This document shows, piece by piece, positions 1 through 11,111 of a DNA stretch of 64,000 bases. Positions within the stretch are counted from its first letter, which is position 1. Each line of letters starts with the position of its first letter. This stretch comes from Branchiostoma floridae (Eukaryota > Chordata > Leptocardii > Amphioxiformes > Branchiostomatidae). Where the stretch lies: NCBI RefSeq assembly GCF_000003815.2, contig NC_049997.1, positions 7,474,707-7,538,706 of the forward strand, in the 5' to 3' direction. Below the pieces are notes generated by a model. It was not told where the DNA came from, did not search any database, and saw nothing but the letters and a program-made list of their open reading frames with translations. The translations under genes were made by a program, and so were the position numbers.

Positions 1-2
1 TT

Positions 3-2897
3 TGGGATGATGACTCAAAAGCGAAATTCTTAGAGGCATTACAAGTTCGCTCAACTCTAATAGATTTACAGAAATTTATGGATAAGCCTTTCTCGACCGT
101 AGAAGGTGCCGTGAAAGAAATCGAAGACATTATCATACATGTTGCCGACAAGTCATTACGAAAGATTGTCCACAAAAAGAAAAAGAAAAGAAAAAACAAA
201 AATAAACCATGGTTCAACCAGTCATGTGCTGCTCTCAAACGGAAAATCAATCATTTAGCTACAGAATTCTCTAAATGTCCCTGGAAACTCGATCTTCGCC
301 ATGCCTATTTTAACAACCTCAAGATTTACAAGAAAAAGATTAAAACAGAAAGAAAACTCTTCAAAGAAAGGCAATGGAACAATCTTTATAAACTTAGCAA
401 ATCAGACCCACAAAAATTTTGGAGAGAAATGAAAATTCAAAACCAGGATGGAAATGATAAACAAGATGAAAATAATAATATAAGCCCCGAAGAGTGGAAA
501 TCTCACTTCAAAAACCTAAACGACCTTGTCAAAAGTAATGAAGCTGACACAGATTTCCATCAACATGTCGGTCAGAAAGACCCAGATCTTCTTCAGACAA
601 CGGGAAGTAATATTCAAGTTGACATAGGAAATAAAGAGCATACTGAAACTATTATCAAAATCCTTGCAAATAAAACGGGGAATCCCTTGGACTACGACAT
701 CTCAGAAGACGAAATCATAGCCGGACTACATAAACTAAAGGGCCGTAAAGCCTGCGGCACAGACTCCATCACCAACGAAATGCTAAAATGTAGCGCAAAC
801 CAACTTGTCATGCCACTGAAGAAACTGTTCAATCTCGCCATCCAGTCCGGTACATTTCCCCACCAATGGAGTCAAAACATTCTCGTTCCCATACACAAAA
901 GTGGCAATACATCCAATCCGTCAAATTATAGAGGGATCGCGATTTCTAGTTGCGTTGGAAAATTGTTCACTCTCATATTAAGTAACCGTCTGCAGCACTT
1001 TCTAGAAGATAACAATCTATTGACTCCTTTCCAATCCGGATTTAGACAAAATTTCCGGACTAGTGACAACATCTTCGTGCTTAAGACTATCATCGACAAA
1101 CAGTTGTCTGAACCTGGTGGCAAGTTATACACGTGCTTTGTTGATTTCAAGAAAGCGTTCGATTCTGTTTGGAGAGATGGCTTGTACTACAAACTGTTAT
1201 CATCAGGCATAGGTGGACAATTCTTCAGAATCATACAATCCATGTATTCCAACGTAAAATATTGTGTTAAAACTCCTAATGGCCTATCAGACTACTTTAA
1301 ATCAACGTGCGGCGTACGCCAAGGGTGTAACCTAAGCCCCCTTCTATTCAACCTTTTCATAAATGACCTTCCATCCGAGTTGTCTTCATCATTATGTGAT
1401 CCTGTCAGTCTCGAGAATACTCCAATTAACAGTCTCCTATGGGCAGACGACCTTGTCCTCCTCTCAAAGTCAGAAAAGGGTCTTCAAGAGTGCCTAAAAA
1501 GACTGGACAGATTTTGCTCACTCTGGAAGCTAGCAATCAATAGAGACAAAACTAAAGTGATGATTTTTTCCAAAAATGGTCGAACAGCTAACAACAAAAA
1601 CTCAAATTTACAATCACAAGGACAGGTTTTAAACATTGCAAACTTCTATACCTATCTGGGGGTAGATATAACACCCTCCGGATCATTTCAGCGTGCAACA
1701 AAACAACTCAGAATAAAAGCCCTCCGGGCTTCTTTCAAACTTAGATCCCTCCTTCTATCAAACTACAACCCATCCATTCCGCTAGCCCTTGATTTATTTA
1801 ATAGTTTAGTCAAACCAATTTTGCTTTATTGTAGCGAGATACTGGGAACAACAGTTCAATCACGGGATCTCATCCTTAACGGAGTAACGGAATATCCAAA
1901 TGAAAACATAAGACAAATAGTATCCAACATTATATCTCCGATACTAGGATCAGATGTTAATATCCGTAGAGCTAATCGTGTCGGTAAAAAATCCGACCCA
2001 CCATCTAACCGTCCGGTTCTGATTCGACTCAGCAGGTACAACGATAAGTTACAGATAATATACCATTCCAATACTTTAGCAAAACAAAACATTACGGTTA
2101 TCCAACCTCCGATTTCCTACGAGGTTTCCGACCTAGAATATGTTCTTCTAAACTTCTGCAAGATACTTCTCCGCGTCCCCAAAAGTTCAGTTAACGCTGC
2201 CGTAAGGGGAGAATTGGGCATGTTCCCGCTATACATAGATACTCAGACTCAACTGGTTAAATATTGGATAAGATTGAACAGCCTTCCGAATGACAGAATA
2301 GTGAAAAAGGCATATAATGAAGCTGTAAGACTAGAACAAGACTGGGTTATACATGTACGAGATACACTCTGCAGACATGGGTTCCAAAATATTTGGCTGA
2401 ACCCTACCATTAGCGCCAACTATTTTGGAAACATGTTCAAGGAGCGCCTTAAAGACGAGTTTCTATCCAGCTGGCGACAAAAAATCAAAAGTTTCAGTAA
2501 ACTCGAGACATATTCAAAAATAAAATCTGAATTCCAGATTGAGAAATACTTGCTTTCGGTCCAAAACAAATCCTTCGTAGCCAATACAACAAAACTGAGA
2601 ATTGCTTCACACCAGTTAGAAATTGAAAAAGGCCGTCACAATAATGTCCCAGCAAGCCAGAGACTGTGTCCAACATGTAAAGAAGGCGTAGAAGATGAAT
2701 ACCATTTCATGATAGAATGTCCGACTTACATAGAAGAAAGAGCTAAATTAATGCAGACGATAAAGTACAAATCACTACCAAAGACAAACAGAGAGCTATT
2801 TCATGTACTTATGTCATGTCCCGACACTGTTTCCGTTTACGTAGGTCAATACATATATACATCCATGCAGAAAAGAAACCTCATGATATCAACTTAA
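3..2897 (+). CDS. LINE ORF2-like polyprotein: linker, reverse transcriptase, C-terminal zinc-finger region (5' partial)
   Basis: This encodes the replicase of the LINE, which copies its RNA into DNA at a nicked chromosomal target. The frame has no stop from base 3 to 2897; the first in-window methionine at 78 is probably internal, because sense codons continue upstream of it. Counting from that methionine, a lysine-rich linker fills residues 30-110. The RT fingers carry a GTDSITNEML block near residue 228. The palm has a first catalytic Asp in FVDF (D356), a CGVRQGCNLSPLLFNLFIND block, and the catalytic pair in WADD (residues 455-458). The C terminus has a CPTC...H...C cluster near residues 862-881, typical of jockey/CR1-type ORF2 proteins. 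No frameshift or internal stop is seen and the RT catalytic residues are intact. The endonuclease is not in view. Confidence 0.92.
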   Translation, partial: WDDDSKAKFLEALQVRSTLIDLQKFMDKPFSTVEGAVKEIEDIIIHVADKSLRKIVHKKKKKRKNKNKPWFNQSCAALKRKINHLATEFSKCPWKLDLRHAYFNNLKIYKKKIKTERKLFKERQWNNLYKLSKSDPQKFWREMKIQNQDGNDKQDENNNISPEEWKSHFKNLNDLVKSNEADTDFHQHVGQKDPDLLQTTGSNIQVDIGNKEHTETIIKILANKTGNPLDYDISEDEIIAGLHKLKGRKACGTDSITNEMLKCSANQLVMPLKKLFNLAIQSGTFPHQWSQNILVPIHKSGNTSNPSNYRGIAISSCVGKLFTLILSNRLQHFLEDNNLLTPFQSGFRQNFRTSDNIFVLKTIIDKQLSEPGGKLYTCFVDFKKAFDSVWRDGLYYKLLSSGIGGQFFRIIQSMYSNVKYCVKTPNGLSDYFKSTCGVRQGCNLSPLLFNLFINDLPSELSSSLCDPVSLENTPINSLLWADDLVLLSKSEKGLQECLKRLDRFCSLWKLAINRDKTKVMIFSKNGRTANNKNSNLQSQGQVLNIANFYTYLGVDITPSGSFQRATKQLRIKALRASFKLRSLLLSNYNPSIPLALDLFNSLVKPILLYCSEILGTTVQSRDLILNGVTEYPNENIRQIVSNIISPILGSDVNIRRANRVGKKSDPPSNRPVLIRLSRYNDKLQIIYHSNTLAKQNITVIQPPISYEVSDLEYVLLNFCKILLRVPKSSVNAAVRGELGMFPLYIDTQTQLVKYWIRLNSLPNDRIVKKAYNEAVRLEQDWVIHVRDTLCRHGFQNIWLNPTISANYFGNMFKERLKDEFLSSWRQKIKSFSKLETYSKIKSEFQIEKYLLSVQNKSFVANTTKLRIASHQLEIEKGRHNNVPASQRLCPTCKEGVEDEYHFMIECPTYIEERAKLMQTIKYKSLPKTNRELFHVLMSCPDTVSVYVGQYIYTSMQKRNLMIST

Positions 2898-3232
2898 TTT
2901 GTGAACATTGTCATAGTAATGTAATATACTAGACGATAAGATCCTCGCTGTGTCTCCTCTCCATCATATTGCTTGTATAAAATGGAGCCCGAATGCAGTA
3001 TGTATAAAATCGAGCCTGAATGTAGTATGTATTAGATTCATGTTATTAGCAAATAGTCTGTAGCAACATTCTAGATTTGTTTCACATCGATGCATCATAC
3101 ACTATGTTCCTTCGAACATTGCATAACCTTCATCTATTGTTACTTCTACTACTAGTATATTACTAGTTGCCTTATGCATTATAACGTTACCTAAGTTTGC
3201 CATACATTGTACCCGTTTTACAATTGTTGTGC

Positions 3233-3266
3233 AATAAACTTTGACTTTGACTTTGACTTTGACTAT
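3233..3266 (+). repeat. LINE polyadenylation signal and (TTTGAC)n 3' tail
   Basis: AATAAA at 3233-3238 is followed at once by about four TTTGAC units. Short tandem tails of this kind, instead of poly(A), are known at the 3' ends of several jockey/CR1/L2-group LINEs. The tail stops exactly where the antisense L1-like coding frame resumes, so it marks the insertion junction. Confidence 0.85.
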
Positions 3267-4220
3267 ATAGGGCCAAAATATCTTCAAAAATTCTGAGGGA
3301 ATGCCATTAAGGCCAGGGCTTTTGTTTTCTTTCATAGAGAAAAGGGCATCCTTACATTCATCTTTAGTAATTGGTTTATCTAAGAATTCTCTGTCAGTTT
3401 GGCTCAAGATATTTTCTAACTGTACACTTTCTAAGTACTGATCTATGTCTATATCACTTATATTGTCTTCCTGGTATAGTTGTTCATAGTATTCCTTACA
3501 TTCACTAAGAATATCTGAGTCTCTACTAATCTCTCTCCCATCAATGGATAACAAGTTAATATCCTTGTCACTTCCTCTTTTCTTTTCCAAGTTTAAGAAG
3601 TACTTAGTAGGTTTTTCCCCCTCTTCTCTCCATTTGGCTCTAGCTCTTACATATGCTCCATGTGATTTTTTCATATAAAGGTCTTCTAATCTAGATTGTG
3701 CTTGCTTGTAGCTAAGTACTAGTATATGGTCATTAGTGGGATTATTATCTATTTCACTTTGAAGGGAAGATAGTTTTTTCTCTAACCTCTCTATCTGTTC
3801 TCTGCTTTCTCTGGCTTTCTTGGCTCCATATTGTTTTGAAAACTCAGTTACTTTAACCATACATAAATCTAGTTTATCTCTATTTGATGTAGTGGTCTTA
3901 TTACCCTCTTGTTGAATTAAGTTACAGATTTTCTCAAAGTATTCTTTGTCTCTTAATAAATCTACATTTAATTTAAAAGTTCCAGGGCCTCTGGCACAGT
4001 TATGGAATTTGAGTTTTAGAAATATAGCTTGGTGGTCAGTAAGTATTGCAGGTCTTATATCACATTTGCCAATTTTTCCTACAAGGGTCTTGTGAATTAG
4101 CCAAAAGTCTAGTCTACAGGCTACATTTTTTGTAAGATTACGCCAAGTAAACTGTCGGGTGGTGGGGTTAACTAACCTATAGGCATCACATATTTCTAAT
4201 CTAGAACATAGCTTTTTCAC
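3267..4220 (-). pseudogene. L1/Tx1-type LINE fragment: endonuclease end to start of RT, cut by the younger LINE
   Basis: Read on the minus strand, this starts in the last part of an apurinic-type endonuclease (LEICDAYRLVNP, then a RLDFWL block and a TDHQAIFLKL block that includes the catalytic DH). It continues through a lysine/glutamate-rich linker with the L1-typical block WREEGEKPTKYFLNLEKKR, and into the first RT motif (KSPGLNGIPSEFLKIFW). The frame is open for about 950 bases and then runs into the reverse complement of the TTTGAC tail at 3266. Residues after that point belong to the inserted LINE, not to this protein. The rest of the RT should lie left of base 1. The 5' end is truncated at about 4215-4220, where an unrelated repeat begins. 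Confidence 0.85.
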
Positions 4221-5670
4221 AACTTAAGCATCCGCAATAATTACCAGTCGGCTTTCATGTTCATCTGTTAATTGGATAAACCTTTTCTCTTACTTTTGTT
4301 TGTTGTGCGTTAGTTGCTTTGCGATTCTTGGCTTTCTATTTTTTGATCGAATGTATGATGATTGTATTGCTGCCAAATGTCCACTTTGACTAAACCATGT
4401 TGTTATCATATTCTATATATACATAGCTATCATTCAGTATTTTTAAATACTTTAAATTTAAAAATATCATATATTTGTTGAACGTATAGAGAATGCTGTA
4501 AAAACATACAATTAACACATATGGAGATAGGGGGAGTGTACGTTGGTGGTTGTACTTAAGGCTTGATGACATAGATCTCAATGATACCAACATTTCTCAA
4601 CACTCACTATAAACAAGTACTTGGTGGTCTCTATAAGGAGAGAGGCTTTGAACTCTTGACACATACAAGAGTCACCCCTTCAACAAAGATGCTTGTCAGC
4701 CACGCATCATATGAACGAACAATTAAACCATGTTAGCTTTGTTTACCCCGCCGGCAGTTATTATAACGGATGGATGGCTCTTGACATTTCGGGCCATAGT
4801 CTGTGCATTTTGGCGTCTCATCTTCACTGCCAAGTGGTCTTACCTGTTTTGGTCACCGGGTCAAAATTTCCCGGGTATCTCTGAAAAAAATGCCCTCATC
4901 CAAAATGATGATCTGACAAGGGTTTGATTTCCATTATTACAGAGCAATGCAGTGGTTGATGAGATATCTGTCAGGGTCTCAGCGGATTGTGACGAGTAAC
5001 TCAGGCTATGAAAATATGACTTGTATAGCGAAGAAGAACCGACTCGTTAAGTGTAAATAAGAAGACAACTTGAGTGCCTTGATAGTGCCATCTGTATATG
5101 ATGACATAACATTGCAAAGAAACATTGTTGAGGACGAAAAATCATTTGTTTTGCCCAAATGTATATATTTTTAAATATGTACAGCAACGAAATTCTTGAT
5201 TGTAATGCAACTCCCGATAAAGTACTTAACGTCTATTGCTCTACTGACAGATGTTTAACAAGTTAGAGCAGACAAAAGTTTGATTTTTGTTCCGTATACA
5301 AACGATCAAGTGGTTGATAGGCCATCGGTTAGGGTTACAGCTGATAGCATTCTGTTCCTTGTGAGTTCAGAGGTTGAGCGTGTCAAGGTCAAGATGATGT
5401 GGTTGTCTACAAGAGGATATCCAGGACATTATAAATGTAACTTGTAATAATCTCATTTTTTGGAGACGAAAAATCTTCCATTTTATCCAGGTTTACTCAG
5501 TTATGAGACCTAGTGCCGACGCATTGCAATTCATCTTCCTGTGATTGTGTGGCCGAGGGTAGGGGTCTACTGAAGATACCAAAAATTTAGGGGGCATGGA
5601 AAATGATAATGATCTTTATTTGTTATTTGCCAACCATGGGTCATAGTGATATGCACATAGACATGTACAC
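4215..5670 (+). repeat. Dispersed repeat, copy 1 (uninterrupted)
   Basis: About 1.4 kb that recurs downstream. Bases 4215-4985 align with 6200-6945, and 5423-5670 align with 9374-9650. The best-conserved block is 4680-4930, around a CCGCCGGCAG core, which is nearly identical to 6645-6895. No long ORF, terminal inverted repeat or clear LTR ends can be seen, so the class is unknown. A short third fragment lies at 12990-13075. Confidence 0.75.
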
Positions 5671-6199
5671 ACTTACACACACTGACATAATACCCTTTGA
5701 AGCGTTAGCTGCCTGGTGTAAATTTCAATATACAGAACCCGAGACGTCATGTAGTTTTCGACATCAGATTCTATGGAGCAACTCAAGTATTACCATTGAT
5801 GGCAGACCTATTTTAAAGCACTTTTGAATATAAAATTTATCTTTATCAATGATTTATTGTCAGAAGATAAATACCTCACGTCTTATCGGGATTTTTGTTT
5901 GATCTATTCTGGTACTTTCAATCAATTGCGATATCAGCTGCTAATTGCTTCTCTTCGTGGAAAAAAAGCTAAGAGTCATCAAGAAATTTAGTATGTGTAC
6001 CACACCCAAAGAATCACAAGTAGACCCTAGTTTAAGATACTTTCAATTCCGTCTGCTATATAAATATTTACCCACTAACAATATGGTATGAATCTGGAAT
6101 CTAATAGAAACTAAGTTATGTTTGTTTTTGCAACAGCGATGAGGAAAGTTATACACGGAAAATTCTATAGGTGGTTATATCTCCAGTGATTTTTTTTCC
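5671..6199. other. Spacer between the two repeat copies; nothing recognised
   Basis: AT-rich sequence with only short frames and no motif that I recognise. It separates the two direct copies of the 1.4 kb repeat. Confidence 0.5.
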
Positions 6200-6945
6200 A
6201 GTTTCATTCGCAAGTTACCAGTCTTTTTCTCACGGCGGCTTGCATGTTCATCTGTTACCTGAATCAACATTTTCTTTCCCGTCTCTTATGTTTGTTTCTT
6301 GTGCGGCAGTTGTTTGACTAACTCATGGTTATCTATACTCTTTCGACGGAATTTCTGCTGATTGTATTGTTGCTAAATGCCCTCTTTGGCTAAGCAATGT
6401 TGTTATCATATTCTAGCATTCAGTATTTACATATCAACTTTGTAGATGGTCTAGTCTGTCAAAACATAGAATGAACACACATGAGAATGGGGGTGGTGGT
6501 ACATTGGTTGTTTTAGGTTCTATGACATTGAGCTCTATGATACTAACATTTCTCAACACTCAGGGCTACTCACTATGTACAGGAACTAGGTGGTCTTTAT
6601 AGGGAGAAGCTATGAACTCTTGATAGTTACAAGATTCACCCCTTCAACAAAGACGCTTGTCAGCCACGCATCATATGAACGAACAATTAAACCATGTCAG
6701 CTTTGTTTACCCCGCCGGCAGTTATTATAACGGATGGATGGCTCTTGACATTTCGGGCCATAGTCTGTGCATTTTGGCGTCTCATCTTCACTGCCAAGTG
6801 GTCTTACCTGTTTTGGTCACCGGGTCAACATTTCCCGGGTATCTCTGAAAAAAATGCCCTCATCCGAAATCATGATCTGACAAGGGTTTGATTTCCATTA
6901 TTACAGAGCAATTCAGTGGTTGAGATATCTGCTAGGGTCTCAGTG
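6200..6945 (+). repeat. Dispersed repeat, copy 2, left part
   Basis: Aligns with 4215-4985. Identity is weak at the left and very high from about 6645 on. It ends at about 6945, where an L1-like coding frame begins abruptly; the counterpart of 4986-5422 is missing from this copy. Confidence 0.75.
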
Positions 6946-7878
6946 GTTCGTGGTAATGAAGATTTGACCGGCCTGTCAATTCTTGGAAAGAGTACTAAAA
7001 TTTCTCAGTTCGCAGATGATACGGACTTCCCCTTCACTCCTACTCTAGCATCTTTCTATGCCCTCCTCAAAGATTTAGAAAGTTTTTCTTGTATTTCTGC
7101 CCTTACTTTGAATTTTGAAAAATGTAAAATACTTAGGATTGGAACCTTGAAAAATACTAATTTTAAATTACCCACCCATCTCCCATTTCAATGGGTAGAT
7201 GGTAATGTAGACGTTTTGGGTGTTCACATACCACAGGACCTAGACACTATTGTTGATTTGAACTTTGAACCCAGATTAGCAAAATTAGATAGACGTCTGT
7301 ATCCATGGAAAATTAAGGGACTATATTTGTTTGGTAAAAGGAACTATTATTAATTCATTGATCACTTCTCAATTCACATATCTCTTTCAGGTCCTTCAAA
7401 CCCCTGATAAGTGTTTTTTTCAACGATATGAAAAGAATTTTTTTTCATTTATCTGGAATGGAGGACCAGAGAGAATAAGTAGGAAAACCATTTATAAGTC
7501 CATTTTTATTTGATGTATTAGATGCATGGTTTAAGTATCAGTATAAGGCCCCCACAGGTGCTGTAGAAGTAAAACAACAACTTCTTTTCATGAACGATTG
7601 CATACTTATAGATAGTGTACCCATTTTCATGAACACATTCATAAATAGAAATATTGTCTTTGTCAATGATATTCTTAATGATATGGGTACCATAAGTACG
7701 TATGAAGAATTCTCAATAAAATATGGTGCTATTTGTGATTGTTTTAGATATAAACAATTAATTTCTGCCATACCCCAAAAATGGAAATCCATGTTATGTG
7801 GCAATGCTTTTGATAGCGTTTGTAAACCTCTACAGAGAAATAGCTGCTGGTTAAAACAGGTTAAGGACATGTATCAGT

Positions 7879-8242
7879 CAGGGTTGTAGCCAGCCTGAAA
7901 TCATTTTCAGTCCCCTTGATTTTGAATGGGAATCCTATCGAGCACCGAAGGCATGGCGTGACGTTGCGCGTCATTTCTAGGGGGTCTGGGTCCCAGAAAA
8001 TTTTTAAATCAAGACCCTCTGAACCACTATTTCTTGCATTTTGAGGTGCAAATTTTGCTTGTAGACTAAGCTCTTCAATGGCATCTGTTTTGGTGAAGAA
8101 GAATACATGGGTTTCAGTTTTTTTTATATCTTTACATATCAATTTCTGTCTGTCCCAAGGGACGGAATGGGGAAATTTTTTTCAGTACCCAGCTGCAAAA
8201 TTCCTTCAAAGGACTGAAAGATAGGTGCTGGCTACAACCCTG
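7879..8242. mobile_element. Non-autonomous hAT-type element with perfect 8-bp target duplication
   Basis: 364 bp with ends CAGGGTTGTAGCCAGC and GCTGGCTACAACCCTG as perfect 16-bp inverted repeats. It is flanked by the direct repeat GTATCAGT at 7871-7878 and 8243-8250. An 8-bp duplication and a CAGGG end are the signature of hAT transposons. There is no transposase frame. It sits inside the L1 C-terminal coding region, so it is younger than that insertion. Confidence 0.92.
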
Positions 8243-8845
8243 GTATCAGTCTTTCTTATTATACTATAATATGATCGATATCTCACACAATGTGTAACTG
8301 AAATGGCTGTATTTCTTTGACATCCCTATCCCCTGGAAACAAGTTTATTCCTCTATAATATTCTGTACAATTGACTCATCAACTAGATTTTTCCAGTATG
8401 AAATTGTGCATAAGTTCTTACCTAGATATTATACATTTGGAAATGTATTGATACCCCATTATGCTCATTCTGTCATGAGGAAGAAGAAACTTACCTGCAT
8501 GTTTTCTGGGAATGTCCACATTTAACTCCCTTTTGGGACAAAATTAAAAACTGGTATCACACTAAAACAACCCTAAATTTATAATTGAATGGATTCAATA
8601 TCATTTTTGGAAATCTGCACTTAGGAACTCCCCGATTGAAAATCTTATTATTTTACTAGCTAAAATTTATATATACAGATGTAGAAAATCCAGAACCTTA
8701 AACTTTGACTCCTTTCTTCGCTACGTCATTTTCTTTAATAAAGTAGAATATTATGTAGCCTTGAAAAAAGGCAAACTGGATAAGCATCTTGGGAAGTGGG
8801 GCTCCCTATGCAGCTGATATCACATCTATCTACCTACAGCCTTGA

Positions 8846-9360
8846 GCATTGTCATATTTGAATCTAATTTCATCATTGTTATGGTTTGAGATCTCAGTTA
8901 TATTATATTTTGAATCTAAGTTCATTATTGTTATGGTTTGAGATCTCAGTTATATTATATTTTGAAACTAACTTCATTATTGTTATGATTTGTGATCTCA
9001 GTTATATAATTTTTTTAATCTGGGCTCATAATTGGTGTGTGTATTGTTTGAGATCTCAGTTACATTAGTTTTGAATCTAAGTTCATTATTGTTATGGTTT
9101 GAGATCTCAGTTATATCATCTTTTGAATCTAAGTTCATTATTGTTATGGTTTGAGATCTCAGTTATATCATTTTTTGAATCTAAGTTCATTATTGTTATG
9201 GTTTGAGATCTCAATTATATTACTTTTGAATCTAAGTTCATTACTGTTATGGTTTAAGATCTCATATTATTCTTTTAAAGCTAAATTCATTATTGTTATG
9301 GTTTGAGATCTCAGTTATATTACTTTTGAATCTAAGTTCATTACTGTTATGATTTGAAAA
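8846..9360. repeat. Minisatellite of about 52 bp, roughly ten units, forming the L1 3' UTR
   Basis: The phrase GGTTTGAGATCTCAG recurs about every 50-53 bases (near 8884, 8935, 9050, 9097, 9149, 9200, 9301), with some changed copies between. The array begins just after the L1 coding remnant and ends in an A-rich run at 9363-9373. It therefore looks like the 3' UTR of the element and not host DNA. Confidence 0.85.
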
Positions 9361-9373
9361 CCCAAGAAAAAAA

Positions 9374-9650
9374 AACATCATAAATGAAACTTGTAATGTT
9401 CTTCGAATAGATTGCTAAATTTGTTATGAATTTGTAATTACTGATGTATTATAGTGATAATGTTACACAGTGTGACCTAGTGGCGCCAATACTAGTACAT
9501 TGCAATTCACCTTTCCGTGATTATGTGGCGGGGGGGGGGTCTACTCAGGATGCTCAAATTTTATCGGACATGAAAAATGATAATGATCTTTATTTGCTCT
9601 TTACCACCCATGATATATATAGTAATATGCATATAAACACAATATAGACA
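9374..9650 (+). repeat. Dispersed repeat, copy 2, right part
   Basis: Aligns with 5423-5670: the block ATAAATG.AACTTGTAAT, then GACCTAGTG, a CATTGCAATTCA block and GAAAATGATAATGATCTTTA occur in the same order. It resumes directly after the L1 A-rich tail. Confidence 0.75.
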
Positions 9651-11111
9651 TTACACATTAGGTTAAATCATAATCAACAGAAGGACAAATAAAAAATTAT
9701 AGTGGTGTTTAACTGAGTCTATGAACATAAATGGATCATGAAACTGGTCACAGTGAGAACAAAGAAATGTCAAATGATTCTTCAGTAAATGATAAAATAA
9801 GAAAAGGAACAACTGTTGATGCTTTCTCACCACTATCAACCATTACATTTATTGATGAATAATGAACTAAAAAAAATCAAATAGAACAATGAAAGGTAAC
9901 AAAAAGAAATGCGTGTTGGCATAAATAAAACAATAAAACAACAATAAGGACAAAGGTTAAGTAGAAAAGGACGACGGAAGAAGTTGAAGATCATAATTGA
10001 TGCGTGTATACCTTATAACCACCTTTCCTATCCGTCTGACTTAACTAACAGTAGGAATGAATTCTTTAAACTTGTAAGGATCTGGTCGAGTAGTATTTTC
10101 ACAGAAGTTGGTTTCTCAAACTATGCAAAAATGGACATTCTTTTAAAAAGAGGTATTCATTTTTGATAACGCCTTCTTCATATATGGACACCATCTATCT
10201 TGTCTATCAACTTTTTTTACGTTTGGTGCAACTGTATCAAGAGTTCTGTGCATGTGGTCAGATACATTTTTGTTACATACCTATCTTTAATTGACCATTA
10301 TGTCACTTTGAAGTTCCCGTGACCTGGGTAAGTTGGATGAATCGCATATTTTCCTTTTACAATTATTCAAATACCTTGATAAATATTTCCTTTTTACTCA
10401 GCCCCTGATTATACCATGCTTCCTGCAGACTATGAGAAAACAACAACTGTTTCACCTGGCGTATCTAGGATTTCCTTTCCATCTTTTCAAGATCCTAGAG
10501 TGTAACATTTCTGTGTGTATCTGTCATCGATCGTCCATTCCCAACATTTTTACCTAAAATATCATGATTCTAATTTTTCTATGCATGTAAAATGGGTGTC
10601 TGCTCACTACCCCACTAACTGCTATGTTTGGCGTGGTCTAAGTGCTAAAACACCCAAAAGACTAGAACCCTGGAAAGTAACATTTAAGTAATAAGTATTC
10701 ATAAAAGCATTCGTCGACCATATATTTTATCAATAATTCGCAAAAGTCTCGTCCATCAAAAAGGTAGTTGCAAAGTTTTATCCCATATTTTGTTGGTGTA
10801 AGTCTGTGCCTGAAAGCACTTGTATCAATTGAGAATCTCAAGCACTGGGAATGTCGAAGTGCAATCATCAGATGCAGACCAGCTTTTTTAATGCAATCTT
10901 GTCACATCGGTATCATTCTTTGTTTTAGTGCTTTCGCTGCCATGGTGATCGTCGATCCCTAAATGTAGTACGTAATATATTTTTATGAAGTCAGAAGATG
11001 AAAGTGAAATAGATTTTGCACATCACCAGTTAAATAAATGTGTTAACACAGAATTTTGTTTAAATGTCTGTTTGCAGATTTAGATTTTTTTCATGTGTAT
11101 TCGATAGGTTG

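Larger units (their letters stand above)
1..3266 (+). mobile_element. LINE (non-LTR retrotransposon), 5' end outside window
   Basis: The reverse transcriptase frame is already open at base 3, so the element starts left of the window and its endonuclease should lie there. After the stop at 2897 comes about 335 bases of 3' UTR, an AATAAA at 3233-3238 and a short tail of TTTGAC units that joins an antisense L1-like frame at about 3266. The RT style and the Cys/His C terminus suggest the jockey/CR1/L2 group; I cannot name the clade more precisely. The long intact frame implies a young insertion. Confidence 0.9.
6946..9373 (+). mobile_element. L1/Tx1-type LINE fragment: RT palm to C terminus plus 3' repeats and poly(A)
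   Basis: The plus-strand frame starts inside the RT (GNEDLTGLSI, then FADDTDF with the catalytic Asp pair near 7015). It passes with frameshifts through 7331-7513 and 7538-7877, is broken by a hAT-type element, and resumes to the typical L1 C terminus (HEEEETYLHVFWECPHLTPFW, about 8468-8540). A ~52-bp minisatellite follows and an A-rich tail ends at 9373, where the host repeat resumes. It is 5'-truncated at about 6946. Several frameshifts show that it is dead. Confidence 0.85.

Noticed and set aside
3102..3266. C-terminal extension of the antisense L1 frame past FWPYI
   Set aside because: Those codons are the reverse complement of the inserted LINE's tail and 3' UTR, open by chance.
8880..9360. 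CRISPR-like array
   Set aside because: The repeat units are contiguous and diverged with no unique spacers, in a eukaryotic LINE 3' UTR.
4215..9650. LTR retrotransposon with copies 4215 and 6200 as its LTRs
   Set aside because: No TG/CA ends, primer-binding site, polypurine tract or gag-pol frame lies between the copies. A local duplication fits better.
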